Shown one piece after another: positions 22,048 to 33,051 of a stretch of DNA of 64,000 nt (positions are counted from its first letter, which is position 1; every line of letters starts with the position of its first letter). This stretch comes from Macrosoma leucophasiata (Eukaryota; Arthropoda; Insecta; Lepidoptera; Hedylidae). A program made the position numbers and the translations under genes. The DNA is taken from assembly GCA_036365455.1 (NCBI GenBank), contig JAWQUS010000017.1, forward strand, positions 62,001 through 126,000, given 5' to 3'. The notes under the pieces were generated by a model. The model worked only from the letters and a program-made list of their open reading frames with translations, was not told the DNA's origin and made no database searches.

Positions 22048-22105
22048 AGACTGGCATAACTGGCGAATCGTGGGTGTTTGCATGTATGCATTAATGCATA
22101 GTACA
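22048..22105 (-). repeat. short LINE-tail-type repeat, fragment
   Basis: GGCGAATCGTGGGTGTTTGC followed by ATGTATGCATTAATGCAT matches the right part of the 9503-9620 type in reverse, directly abutting a family A copy. Confidence 0.5.
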
Positions 22106-22555
22106 TGCACAGAACAGAAAGGTACATGTTTGCCGATGCTTGTCCCTTCAGGAGATGAAAAATGTCACCCCAACCTTGTCTAACAAAGAGACGGATAAAT
22201 AAACGGGCAGATAAAACAGAGACAGGAAAATGTTATGACAGGAAATTAGCGAGTGTTTGCAGATAACGTTTAGAATGATTGAACAAGTGTTGAGAGTAAT
22301 CGGGTGAAGGACGGGATGCGACAAAAGGGGAGAAAGGGATGGCTTTGCGCGGTGTGTTTTGTGTTTGCACGGGAAGTAACATTTGAATTTCTTTTTATTT
22401 TTTCATGTGTATCAAATTAGTGTTGATTATTATTGACAAGAAAGGAATAACTGTACATTTCATTTGGAAGGTAAGCGATAACTTGATCAAAATTAAAGGC
22501 TTAAATATAAAAACTTTTTCACAAAAAATTAAACCCCGATAATAAATGAAATTGA
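22105..22555. other. no supported gene
   Basis: Nothing recognised; short frames only. Confidence 0.4.
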
Positions 22556-22556
22556 C

Positions 22557-22630
22557 ACATACACACACACAAAAAGGCACGCGCGCGCTTGTGCGCACGC
22601 ACACACACACATTCACTCGCTCACTCACTC
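22557..22630. repeat. AC/CG microsatellite
   Basis: Alternating AC and GC dinucleotides with a TCAC tail (ACTCGCTCACTCACTC). The minus-strand frame 22395-22628 begins in this tract and is not credible. Confidence 0.85.
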
Positions 22631-22649
22631 AAATAATCATAAAATGGTA

Positions 22650-23092
22650 ATCATAACTGTCATGCTCACTTTAAAGTCGTATTTGCATATGTGTGTGTTT
22701 ATATGCAGATATTTATATGCCATGGACGTTCACATTATCTTTATTCTATGTAATAATATTTGTATTAAGTCTAAGGTTTTGACAAAAGAGCAACACGCTG
22801 AGTTTGTTGGGTAGCGGAGTTCTTCTCAGTAGTGCCTGCACTTGGAACTCTACTAAGACAGTGACTATCATTATGACGAACAGATTCTTCATTTTCTTCT
22901 ATGAAGGAATTGAAAAATTTGATGATTCACGTTTCGGTTAAATATTATTATTAAATTGGTATTTATTAATACCTATTGGATTATTATTACAAGTAATTCT
23001 CTCTAGGTAGCTTATAACCCGACAATGCAAATGTGTCCTGGTAGACCAATTTGAAATAAATGATTTGAATTTTGAATTTTTGAATTTTGAAC
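22650..23092 (+). mobile_element. retroposon family R, internally deleted copy
   Basis: It begins TCATAACTGTCATGCTCACT and ends GAAATAAATGATTTGAATTT plus degenerate TTTGAAT units, the same order as the reverse of 56830-57439. A block of about 160 bp present in the 56.8-kb copy is missing just after the start. The repeated TTTGAAT tail suggests RNA-mediated insertion. Confidence 0.8.
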
Positions 23093-23149
23093 ATAAACTC
23101 ACACGTACATACACACACACCCTATCGAATAAAATACATAATTATCAAA

Positions 23150-23420
23150 ATTGGACAACTCTGAAAAAAGTTATGCGTGGTTATCACGTTGAAATCAGGG
23201 AGCGAATAAACAATCATTCCCTATTTTTCTACCCTTTAGTTTGGATTTTTGTTTTAATGGGATTGTATAAAACCAACTTTAAGATATGTTCTTTCCAATA
23301 AATAAAGAATGATTAAAATCGGATCACTCAATAAGAAGTTATGCGTTATCATAAAAAAAATATATACGCGTCGACTAGAGAACCTCCTCCGTTTTTTTCG
23401 TCGGTTAAAGGTGGGTTTGG
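23150..23420 (+). repeat. dispersed repeat with two related half-copies
   Basis: AAAAAAGTTATGCGTGGTTA near 23165 and AAGAAGTTATGCGTTATCA near 23334 mark two related segments; the second continues AGAGAACCTCCTCCG and TCGGTTAAAG, a motif I recall from common insect repeats. Frames here (23341-23523 plus, 23349-23663 minus) have no motif. Confidence 0.45.
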
Positions 23421-23735
23421 TTTTCCACTTGTGTACATCTCTCGGCTGAAAAGGCGAGGAAAAATGACGGATGCGGTGTTTAGTTCAAAAGCGCTTCGCT
23501 GGTACCATTCACCAAAAAAGTAGCTGGATGAAGAGATACTAAATAGGTAAAGTGACGAGAAAATGAATAGAATTAGGGAGAGATGCTGACAGCGACAGTT
23601 GTTTACCGAGATTGAACAAGGGTTGAGAGCAATCGAGTGAAGTGATTGGGATGAACGAGTCAAGGGACGGAAGGTAGGTCGCTAAGTAGGGCTTATTCCA
23701 TATAACTTCACACGATAACTTGAAGGGAGTTTAAA
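23420..23735. other. no supported gene
   Basis: Nothing recognised. Confidence 0.4.
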
Positions 23736-23870
23736 AAACCGGCTAACAAAAACAGTCAGACTCGGGCACGAAGGATTCCGTACCTATATCTATTAAAAAC
23801 TATAAATAACACATTTGTTGTATGGAAGTCCACTTAAATATTTATTTTATTGTAATATCACCTTAAACTT
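23735..23870 (-). repeat. family C repeat fragment
   Basis: ACTCGGGCACGAAGGATTCC followed by GTACC and, downstream, TTGTTGTATGGAAGTCCACT correspond in reverse to the 3' half of 15507-15953. Confidence 0.6.
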
Positions 23871-24234
23871 ATCAATATTTAATTGAATATACCGTTATGA
23901 TATCAACCTCGGGATAATCTAAGGGTATCTAAGGCGGTGTCGTGCGCAATTTGTGAGCGTCATCAAGAGATGCTCGCTAGACTCTGCACCGCGCGCGAAC
24001 CGTGGTAGGTCCCGTTAAGTTAAACAACTTGGCTGAAGATTGTGGTGGAAAACCCAATGGGAGGCAAGATGAACGAACTAACGACATATGATAACACAAA
24101 ATATTACATTTAAAACAAAAATTCCAATAAACGTTACCCCAAAAACATACCCGATGTTTTCAAAATGAATAAATTTGCTCTCGGACGTAATTAAGTTTTT
24201 GATCGTGAATTCCACCGATTAATATTTACTAAAT

Positions 24235-24288
24235 TTGTCGTTATAATATTTTATTGCCCATTTCGGCACTAAAATATTATAACGACAA
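24235..24288. repeat. 19-bp perfect inverted repeat
   Basis: 24235-24253 (TTGTCGTTATAATATTTTA) pairs exactly with 24270-24288 across a 16-nt loop. Confidence 0.8.
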
Positions 24289-24334
24289 CAGCGCAACAAG
24301 AAATCATCAATACAATTGAGATTCAATGGAGCCA

Positions 24335-24605
24335 ATCACTACTTACATCTACACATATAAAAATCAATTGCTGTTCGTTAGTCTCGCTAAAACTCGAGAA
24401 CGGCTGGACCGATTTGGCTAATTTTGGTTTAGAATAATTTTTGGAAGTCCAGGAAAGGTTTAAAACGTAAGAAATTATGAAGAAATTGAAGGGAAATTGT
24501 AAAAATCTCAATTTTATATTCTCATACAAATAGTCCTTAACTCAAACCTTTGACACATTATTTCATTCTGAGGAAATACGAAGTTTGCCGAGTCAGCTAG
24601 TTAAT
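24335..24605 (+). mobile_element. family E repeat (AAGTTTGCCGAGTCAGCTAG end)
   Basis: It shares order and sequence with 28595-28848: AACTCGAGAACGGCTGGACC, GGAAGTCCAGGAAAGGTTTA, TTTGACACATTATTTCATTC and the GTCAGCTAG end. A similar sequence is familiar to me from many insect genomes, perhaps a SINE or LINE 3' region. The minus-strand frames at both loci are translated repeat, not genes. Confidence 0.7.
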
Positions 24606-24659
24606 TAATAATTAGTGATCGCTCCACGAGCGCAACATTTCATTGTTTTTAATGTCATG

Positions 24660-24968
24660 AAATGGCAAACAAGCATATAGGTAGTTTAGTTTACGTTTGA
24701 TGTTAAATGATACTGTAGCCTAGAAAGATCTACATGAACCGAGAAATTTCAATGTAGATGCTTCTTCTGATGCCTAAGGTATTACGCGTCTGTACCGAAA
24801 AACAGGGCCGTACATTGCCACTTGACCGGAACACAATCGTGCTGAACACTACCATTTAGCGACAAGCAGATTAAGATTAGATTAGATTAGATTTTTTTGC
24901 AAACAACAACATTAGGTATTGCGGTGATGCCTACGCCCGTCACCAGAGCTCTGTACCAATAGTTAAAT
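24660..24968 (+). repeat. family A repeat with internal insertion
   Basis: It matches 42160-42420, but an ATTAG tandem run and T7 (about 24866-24898) followed by an unrelated piece interrupts it before TTAGGTATTGCGGTGATGCC. The end retains CACCAGAGCTCTGTACC. Confidence 0.75.
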
Positions 24969-24969
24969 T

Positions 24970-26060
24970 GGTTTTATTCATACACTACTTGTCTTAATAA
25001 TGCCCATTCAATTTTAGTAGATAATATTAATTGGATTTCCACTTTAATATATAGTGGGTAGTTAGAGGTGGCATGGACCGCAAAAATTTACGCTCCTAAT
25101 ATTATAATTACGAATTCAGTAGTTTACTGTATATTTGTATGTCTTGTTTGTGTACCGTGGAAAGTTAGTTAACTCAATTTAATGGCAGTACGTCCCTAAT
25201 CAAAGCTTCGGGGCTTTTAAAAGTTGGTAATTTTATGGTATTTTAATATCGGTTGTGTGTTTACTTGAGGTACAATTTGTTTAGCTGCGGTAAGCTAATG
25301 TTGTTATAAAGACCTATTAAATACATCACAAATATTTACCTTAGTGAGCTAATTTTAGGCGAAACCTGTACCACCGGACGCTATTTACTTGTTCAATATT
25401 ATTTGGAATGGGAAGGGGCATCATCATATCACTAATCTACGCTAAAAGTCGATGTTCTGGAATTTGAAATACTATATTGGAAAAAAACCTAATTTCAAAA
25501 ACATTGTATCCTCATCCATTTTTTTTTATCCAAACCAGTAGTCCATGAGATCAGCGCGTTCAACCAAACAATCAATAAAAAAGCAGACTATTCAGCTTTA
25601 TAATATTAGTCTTGGCAAGGAATTAGTTTATTAATAACAACCCAAGATCAAAATACACGAATCCACACTCAGCCGGTAGCAAGATATCGTCTGTAAACTT
25701 TCGCACCCGAAAGTGACTCAATTAGCTTGAAGTGAGTCCGCTTCACAACTCGACACAAAGTGATTCCGGTCTCGGGGCAAATACAAAAAGCGGCTCACCA
25801 AGAGTCAGACAAGTCAATGAGTAATTCTAACTCAGAACAAAGTGAATCCGATCGACCCCGCGTGGAAGGGTCACTTGTCTTTGAATAGTTTAGCTATAGA
25901 TAACTGGGCTCTAACTTTACGACTCCTTAGAGTTGGAGAGAAGACTGCTCTTCGCGTTGAGTGGCTGACAGAATATAAGGGTTTATCTGAATTAATAGGA
26001 TGCACTATAATTTGCAGGTAAATGTGGGTTACACTGTCATTCCTTTCATCGGTGTCAGTT
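24970..26060. other. no supported gene
   Basis: AT-rich sequence with no motif-bearing frame. Confidence 0.4.
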
Positions 26061-26061
26061 T

Positions 26062-26190
26062 TAAGGCGTCGGGCCGTGACGACTCCATTGTCCAATAGTG
26101 AAGGAGAATTCTCCCGTCAGTGCAGTATGTCAACCGAAGAATGGCAGTCAAACCATTTGAATAGGGCGTTAGTAAATGTAGACTGCATTA
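26062..26190 (-). repeat. family B repeat, 3' half
   Basis: In the same orientation as 44574-44850: GGCGTCGGGCCGTGACGACT, then AATGGCAGTCAAACCATTTG and AATAGGGCGTTAGTAAATG. The frames 26022-26321 and 25871-26095 overlap it and are not credible. Confidence 0.7.
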
Positions 26191-26329
26191 CATTTACGTT
26201 TAGCCTTTTGCATTTTTTTATTACCACTCCTACTGGCCATATCTACAGTAGTACTATAGTAGTAGTCTTTACTTTATTCTCATTTTGTTTTGCCGTTCGT
26301 TATTATGACAAAATAAAGTAAAAAGTCTA

Positions 26330-26543
26330 TTACACGACACGGTATTCAGGGTCCGGCGGAAAGGATGGGCGTGGCCTCGCGCCGGGTTGCCGCTTATTAC
26401 ACTATCCGGTCGACAACGCCCTAACTCAATCATAGTACAAATACACGGGCCACTCCGGTCGCCCTAATTAGGGTCCTAACTTCCTAAATGTTATTACACT
26501 ACTCTGACCCTTGCTATCGTACCCTGAATACCGTGCCGTGTAA
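26330..26543. mobile_element. 214-bp MITE with 23-bp inverted ends
   Basis: The left end, TTACACGACACGGTATTCAG then GGT, is matched by the reverse of 26521-26543 with one mismatch. The interior holds two related half-units (TTATTACACTATCCGGTCG and TTATTACACTACTCTGACC). The interior is GC-rich compared with its flanks. No coding capacity. No clear target duplication beyond TA-rich flanks. Confidence 0.85.
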
Positions 26544-26544
26544 A

Positions 26545-27221
26545 AGTCCTTAAAACTGCGGTATAGCGTCAACCCTTTTTTTGAAAATGTTTATTATTTT
26601 CTGTTGAGCTAATAATGGAATACAAAACCAAAGGTTCAAATGCGGGCTTTTTATTTGTAACTCACACGGATTTAGAATTGCATAAAAGAAAAAATTCTAA
26701 GAAAAAAGCGTTCACAAAACACGGTTGTCGTTCAAGTGAACCACATCACGGGCAAAGGCTGCTCAATGATTCCAGTAACCAGGCAAACAAGACAAGCGAG
26801 ACCGTTCGCGATTTCAACTAGGTAATCCGATGTGACAACCGGACGATATCTATGGGTCCGTCTGCAGCTATAAGGAAGATGTACGACTATTTGACATTGA
26901 TATACGGTAACGTTCTCATATTTATTGCTTAAAAACTTGTAACTATCGCCATTAATCACGACTGCACGAGCAATGGCTGATAGATTCGCAGCGCGACCTC
27001 GACCGGGAGTTGGCGCCCGCTTAGTGCTGTAAGCGGATTTACGCGATACAATATATGGAGCTAGTTCAGACCATTGCGATAGGGGAAACCGATCCGAAAT
27101 ATGTGTGTCCTGATGGAGGTTGGTAGATTTGTTACGTGTTTGGCCCTTATTGACAGTATTTTAAGATTTTTATTAAGGTATCAAACGGAGATATACTATA
27201 ATAATTATATACATATTATTA
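26545..27221. other. no supported gene
   Basis: Frames 26615-26821 (plus) and 26732-26959 (minus) overlap in antisense and have no motifs. The open frame that starts at 27101 gains LINE homology only from about 27222. Confidence 0.4.
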
Positions 27222-28267
27222 ACATATCTCCGAACACAATTGACTGGTTTCGTAGTTACTTGTGTGGACGCCGGCAACGTTTGCAGGTTGGAGACCGTTT
27301 TTCTTCTTGGTGTACCACTTACGCTGGTGTCCCACAAGGTGGCGTGTTGTCCCCATTGCTCTTTGCTATTTTCATTAACACTATTATTCAACACATATCT
27401 TCTCTCTATCACTTGTATGCAGACGATGTTCAAATTTATTTACAAAGTTTGCTCGATGAACTACCTAAAGCTATGGCTACATTAAATGATGATCTCGCAA
27501 ATATTTTGAAGTGGAGCATTTCTTTTGGTTTAAAACTTAATCCTTCAAAATCACAATCAATATTATTTGGCAGCTCTAAACTAATTCATAAAATCGATTG
27601 GAATATTTTACCTAATATAGTATTTGATGGTCACATTATACATTTTAGTGATACTGTAAGGAACCTGGGAGTAATTATGGATCGTTGTTTATCATGGGCT
27701 CCGCAGATTGGTCAGGTGGGCAGAAAGGTGTTTGCTGCGGTCCATTCTCTAAGAAAATTGCAATATTTCCTACCTGTATCCACGAAAATTGAATTAGTTA
27801 ATTCCATACTTTTCCCTATTATTGATTATGCCGATACCTGCTATATGAATCTAACTCAGGAGCAATTAAATAAATAAGAGCGCCTTCAAAATTTATGTAT
27901 TAGGTTCATATTTGGACTGCGCATATATGACCACGTCTCTAACTTTCGCAAACAGCTCAAATGGCTCCCAATCAATCTGCGCCGGAATACTCATGTTTTG
28001 TTGCTGCTGTACAAAATATTATTTAACCCACAAACGCACATTTATTTAAAAGAACGCTTTGATTATTTGTATCTCTCTAAAACTAATTTCCTTCGCTCTT
28101 CGGTCAATTTAAAACTTAAAATACCTACACATTCTTCCAACTTCCTAGCGAACTCTTTTACTGTCACAGCTGTTCGTTTATGGAATACTCTCCCCTTAAC
28201 TGTGAGGCAGGCTCAAACTGTTAACACATTTAGAACACAAGTTCTAAATCATTACCTGTCAGTCTAA
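27222..28267 (+). pseudogene. LINE reverse transcriptase, partial, one in-frame stop
   Basis: The frame enters in LINE sequence at ...SPNTIDWFRSYL and shows GVPQGGVLSPLLF (RT motif with Gly-Val-Pro-Gln-Gly), then the catalytic YADD at about 27418-27429, then LKLNPSKS and a NLGVIMD motif. A TAA at 27875-27877 interrupts it, but the same phase continues with ERLQNLCIRF through RLWNTLPLTVR to a natural stop at 28265-28267. This is one nonsense change with otherwise intact coding, which implies a fairly young insertion. As a 5'-truncated copy it cannot be autonomous. Its product would copy LINE RNA at a nicked chromosomal site. Confidence 0.92.
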
Positions 28268-28548
28268 ATAGATTTACCTTTTCTTCTAAATTCTTCTTTT
28301 TTGTAACTTTAAAGTAGTTATTTATGTTCCTGTATACTTAGTGTTATAATTATATATTTTTTTAAAGTAATTTGCTTGTAATATGTACGCCGCTCTTATT
28401 ATTTATGTTGTATTCTCCTTGTTATCTGGTTGCATGGTAGAAATCGCTGTGTAGCGATAAGGCCGCCATTTGTGCTTGTCCTCCTGCCGTTGTATCTAAC
28501 CTATTCCTGATTGGTGTACAATAAAGAATATTGTTTTTGTTGTTATTT
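27222..28548 (+). mobile_element. 5'-truncated LINE, CR1/Jockey group
   Basis: The element has lost everything upstream of the middle of its reverse transcriptase, as is typical of incomplete target-primed reverse transcription. It keeps the palm, thumb and C-terminal regions and a ~270-bp 3' untranslated region ending TGTACAATAAAGAATATTG. No target duplication is clear. The clade call comes from motif style only and could be wrong within the CR1/Jockey/I assemblage. Confidence 0.88.
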
Positions 28549-28594
28549 CAGGGTTTTTGTTCATAAAGGGTTAGTAAACGCATACGCGTTCATA

Positions 28595-28848
28595 TATACT
28601 ACAACTGATGGTAGAATTTGTTTGAAGACGTTGAAACTCGAGAATAGCTGGACCGGTTTGGCTTATTTTAGTTTTGAATGAACTTTGGAAGTCCAGGGAA
28701 GGTTTAAAAAATATGTAGAAATTGAAGGGAAATAGTAAAAACCACAATTTCGTTTTCCCATACAAATAGTCCGTATCTATCAAACCTTTGACACATTATT
28801 TCATTCTGAGGCAATACGAAGTTTGCCGGGTCAGCTAGTCGTATATAA
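28595..28848 (+). mobile_element. family E repeat, second copy
   Basis: It aligns with 24335-24605 (AACTCGAGAATAGCTGGACC, GGAAGTCCAGGGAAGGTTTA, GAAGTTTGCCGGGTCAGCTA). It directly precedes a LINE coding fragment, but the frame does not connect the two. Confidence 0.7.
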
Positions 28849-28859
28849 ATCTCCTGCTC

Positions 28860-29145
28860 CGATGGTTTGGGCATATAGAAAGAATGTCGAATGAGCGAAT
28901 GACTAAACAGATATACAATGCGAATGTGGATGGTTGCAGAGGCCCAGGAAGACCAAGACTGACCTACCGTGACCTAATAGGTCGAGTTCTGTCTGATGGT
29001 GGGATCAAAAGTCTTAGGAATCGGCGTGCATGTATGAAGATAATGATGAAAGTAGACGAGGCACGAGAGGTTTGTCAGAACCGGGATATCTGGCGCTCTA
29101 CACTCTCTGCCTACCCCGTTAGGGACCTGGCGTGAAGATACATAC
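28860..29145 (+). pseudogene. LINE C-terminal domain, partial
   Basis: The open frame from 28860 to 29135 reads RWFGHIERM, then GRPRLTYRD, NRRACMK, AREVCQNRDIW and SAYPVRDLA, a tail characteristic of a widespread insect endonuclease-reverse transcriptase family. All upstream catalytic domains are missing, so this is a 5'-truncated insertion. The 3' tail begins with CGTGAAGATACATACATAC. A fragment of the same family, on the other strand, is at 7335-7412. RTE-like is my best guess at the clade. Confidence 0.85.
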
Positions 29146-30270
29146 ATACTATCTGGAAAACTTATCTCATACAAATAAAAAATCATCGCTTTTTACATCT
29201 GATATGGACTTACGAGTATGTAATTAAATCTATATTTTTATATTTTTGTCATAGCTATCGAGATATACAGATACGTGTCAGAACAACAAAACAGTATTAT
29301 CACAGCCTAAAGAACTTTATGTTCCTTCCACACTGAGGTATTATAAAGTCCAATAGAAATCATAACAGTCAAGTTGATAATTGTAATGCGACCGAACACG
29401 TCGACGTCGCGGATCATTTGTTTCAGTCACAAACAGTTTAGCAGGCAACAAACAGTTTAGCCGAGTGCTATAGTTCCCGCAGAGTTGGCAAATGGAAAAT
29501 AAACTATTAGGGAAACAATAAATTTTGATTGACTCTGGAGCGTAATTTAGAATTGTACGTTATAATTACACGCATTGTTTGTTGTACGTTGCATTTTCCC
29601 GAGTTGGTATATATGTGAATGGATGTATTGAATATGTGAATAGATATTTTTATCTATTAATAGCTTGTCCCCACGAACATGGTAACGCCTTTGCGGTACT
29701 TACTTGAAAAAAATCCGAACATACAAATATACACAAATACAATTATTATAAGTCAAATCGTTTCGGAGGAGTAAGGTTACAAACACTGTGTTCCTGTGTA
29801 CAAATCATGTGCTTCGTACATAAACCTCACTGATTCTCTGCTCCTAACTGCAGCGTTGGTGTCACTTACCTGTATTATATGTGAGGGGGAGGGATCTTTG
29901 CCCTCACAGGGCCTTCGTACTTCACACCTGCACTTCTACGAATCTCTCCTCCCGACTCGAGAGTCGAAATTACCACATACATTTTTATTTATATTTTTAA
30001 GAGATTAAAAAAGAATCATCAATGACCAGATCAAATAATGAGTTATATTAGGAGTTTTCTGACGGCGAAATATGCGAATGAAATTGTCTAGATAGTGCTT
30101 AAATACGACATCAAAATTATGATCCACGTAAAAGTATTTAAACAACGCATTAACAATGAATCATCTTGTTACCTACATAACTTCAGACTCTACCATTACC
30201 TTACCTTCAGTGTAAATTTTACGCTTTATTTTCCACAAAATCAATATACGCTCTACGCGGTATTGCGGTG
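29146..30270. other. no supported gene
   Basis: AT-rich sequence; frame 29796-30008 has no motif. Confidence 0.4.
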
Positions 30271-30274
30271 ACAT

Positions 30275-30485
30275 TTACCCATAAAGTCTATCTAGTCGAC
30301 TCTCACTTCTAAATGTAATAAACAGCAAGTGATAAATCAAGAATTCACAAAGAAGCGCCTGAATGTCCCCGCAACCACACGCCGCTGGTAAATATGATAA
30401 ATGGCACACATGCGACGCGTATCGCTTTCAATGTCCTTTTCACCTCATTAGATTACATGTCCCGCGGGAATAGGATAGGCGCCGG
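30275..30485 (+). repeat. direct duplication, copy 1
   Basis: It shares ordered blocks with 30755-30970: CACTTCTAAAT, AAGTGATAAAT, GAATTCAC.AAGAAGCGCCT, GCCGCTGGTAAA, CGACGCGTATCGCTTTCAA and TGTCCCGCGGGA. No frame is conserved between copies. Confidence 0.8.
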
Positions 30486-30754
30486 GTTAAGTATATTATT
30501 TTAACGTCCGAACACACACTAAGTGCTTTTTAAATGCGAGGAAACTGATGTATGGTGTCTTCATAACTGGCAGACATCAACATTTAACACCTTCATATAT
30601 TCTGATAGAAGTCTGAAAGAAGTATGTCTTAGCTACTAAATCCATCCAATACCATCTACTTGGAGACTTTATATTTTATTTGTTTGTTTGCCACATTCAG
30701 GATATTGAAAAATCAACGCACTGCATTTCCCTTTACAACTCATTCACGTAAGTA

Positions 30755-30970
30755 AAAAGTCCATCCCCTGGGCTTTCACTTCTAAATAAAATAAACACCC
30801 ACTTTATTTACAAGTGATAAATGAGGAATTCACGAAGAAGCGCCTAAAAGCGATCCTCCCAACAACACGCAACGTGCCGCTGGTAAAGATGATAAATAGC
30901 ACCAACACGCGACGCGTATCGCTTTCAACGTGCCTGTTGTTTAATTAGATTACGTGTCCCGCGGGAGTGA
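30755..30970 (+). repeat. direct duplication, copy 2
   Basis: Partner of 30275-30485, about 480 bp downstream in the same orientation. The intervening 270 bp is not obviously duplicated. Identity by eye is roughly 75-80 percent. Confidence 0.8.
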
Positions 30971-31758
30971 GAAAAATCTAGCACTCAGGCGAAAAAGATA
31001 GTTGGTTGGTTCATACCAAAACTTCGCTCAAGTGTTACATAAAAAAATGTCAACATTCAAGTCTTAGTCAGTCTATGAGCAAGTTCCGTATTCATTAAGG
31101 GTACCTACTTTCAAATTAAACTCAAAGAAACTGTCACCTCAAGATAATCTAATTGGACCCTAAATATTACTTGTATAACTAAAGAATTATCTCATTGCTT
31201 CGGAGGGATATTTTTAACCCGCTTCTATAAGTCGTGCTACTGAGCTCGAGACATATCTCCAAGTTATCTTGAGATTTCACGCATTAGCGTGGTGTACTGA
31301 GTTACTGAGCCCTTTAGCGCTACTTAAACCGGCCTAGGGGATTACTTGCATCGGATTAGAGATTGCCACTATTAAGCTAAACACGTCCTCTGATTTATGA
31401 TGCTGTTTGAGAAAATTTATTGTGATAATGCAGGCATTCAACAAATGTTCTAGAAGAGACTATGAAATCAAGTAATTCTAGTAATTAATATACATACCAG
31501 TTCTTCATTACATATTTTTTACATAATAATATAACAGTTTTGGACAATAGTTAGTGGTACATTTTGTAGAAATTAGTTACAATAAATCGGGCACTTCTTC
31601 GTAATCATATTTTTCAGGATGCTGAATAAGAAAAAGGGAACCCCTATAGATGCGTTATGTCTGTCTATCTGTCTGTTCTTCCGTCCGTATGTCATAACCA
31701 TCTTACTTCGAATTTTTTTATCCAAAAAAACACGACGCTTTGAATACGTCGTTTTGTA
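30970..31758. other. no supported gene
   Basis: Nothing recognised; frame 31573-31788 (minus) runs into the mariner end. Confidence 0.4.
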
Positions 31759-31760
31759 TA

Positions 31761-33049
31761 TTAGGTTGGGGAAAAAGTTTCTTCGCATTTTTTAAGATAA
31801 TTCAAAACATTTTTTAATGTAGTTTATTTAAATTTAACTAAAGTATGTATGTACCATTTTGTTCGATAACCTTTTGCCATCTTGTAGGTAGGGACATGAT
31901 CCCATTGCTATAAAAATTTTGGGATATCTCATCAAAATACCGCGACAAGTGGATTTGGCAGTCCTCTCGTTATGTTAACCTAACATTGCATAAAGAATTC
32001 TGAAGAGACCGAAACAGGTGGAAATCTGAAGGTGCAAGGTCAGGACTATACGGCGGATGCATTAACACCTCCCAGCCAAACTCTCTTAATTTTTGCTGAG
32101 TGGCTATAGATGTGTGAGGTCTAGCGTTATCATGATGAAACACCACACCCCTTCTGTTGATCAATTCCGGCCGCTTTCTCTCAACTTCTTGCTTTAATCT
32201 CATCAGTTGTTCGCAGTAGAGTTCAGAATCGATAGGCCTGCCTGGTGGTAATAGCTCATAATGAATAATGCCCTTCCAATCCCACCACACACAAAACATC
32301 ACCTTATTGCGAGTTAACCCGGGTTTCGCCACAGTCTGTGCAGCCTGACCGGCCTTTGACCACGACCTTTTTCGCACGTTCTTGTCGTACGTGATCCACT
32401 TTTCATCACCAGTTATCAGTTTCTTCAAAAATGATTCGGTTTCATTACGTCGTAATAAAGAATCACAAATGAGTACACGGTTCATTAGGTTTCTTTCAGT
32501 GAGCTCGTGAGGTACCCAAATATCGAGCTTTTTTTTGTACCCAGCTTTTTTCAAATGCGCCAAAACTGTTTTCTGATCAATTCTCAGTTCTTCAGCTACG
32601 TCGTAACTACCGATATGTCGACCTTGCTCCACTTTTTCAAAAATGGCATCCATTTTATCCGTAATAGGGCGACCAGAGCGAAGTGCATCTTTGACATCAA
32701 AATTTCCGGATTGAAAACGCTTAAACCAAATTTATGCTACTCTCACAGACACTGCACTAGGTCCATAAACATCGCAAATTTTTATCGCGGCTTGCGTTGC
32801 ATTTTTACCTTTTTTGTTGTAAAATTTTAAAATGTATCGAGTTTCTTCATTAGATTCACTCATCTTGACAGTACGAAAAACAAATGAAAATCACACATTT
32901 GCCTAGTTTGAATTTGGAATTATGTTCTTTAAAATTATAACTTTCAATGATATCAAAACCAGCCAGATACAAATACTACAGCCAAAGAGATTTTATTACA
33001 AGTTCATACATACTATAATGCGAAAAGACTTTTTATTATTTAAACCTAT
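31761..33049 (-). mobile_element. mariner element, about 1.29 kb
   Basis: The left inverted end starts TTAGGTTGGGGAAAAAGTTT after a TA at 31759-31760. The right end, reversed, reads ATAGGTTTAAATAATAAAAA then GTCTTTTCGCATT and is followed by TA at 33050-33051. The two ends agree only partly, so the right one has diverged. The length fits a complete mariner. It carries a single transposase frame on the minus strand. Confidence 0.93.
31838..32863 (-). pseudogene. mariner transposase, full length with two stops
   Basis: The frame from the start at 32863 to the stop at 31838-31840 is 341 codons, the usual mariner size, with no frameshift. It is broken by TAA at 32732-32734 (codon 44) and TAA at 31970-31972 (codon 298). 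The N-terminal helix-turn-helix region includes RYILKFYNKKGKNATQAA. The catalytic motifs are all visible: GDEKWI, HHDNARPHTS and PPYSPDLAPSDFHLF, with 34 residues between the second and third aspartates (D,D34D). The tail retains RWQKVIEQNG. The enzyme would cut and rejoin DNA at TA sites; this copy cannot make a full protein without readthrough. The intact catalytic core suggests limited age. Confidence 0.96.
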
Positions 33050-33051
33050 TA

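Noticed and set aside
26022..26321. 99-codon plus-strand frame
   Set aside because: Its 5' half lies in a family B repeat; no motifs.
24323..28783. Minus-strand frames at 24323-24529 and 28571-28783 with similar proteins
   Set aside because: The similarity is explained by a shared non-coding repeat (family E).
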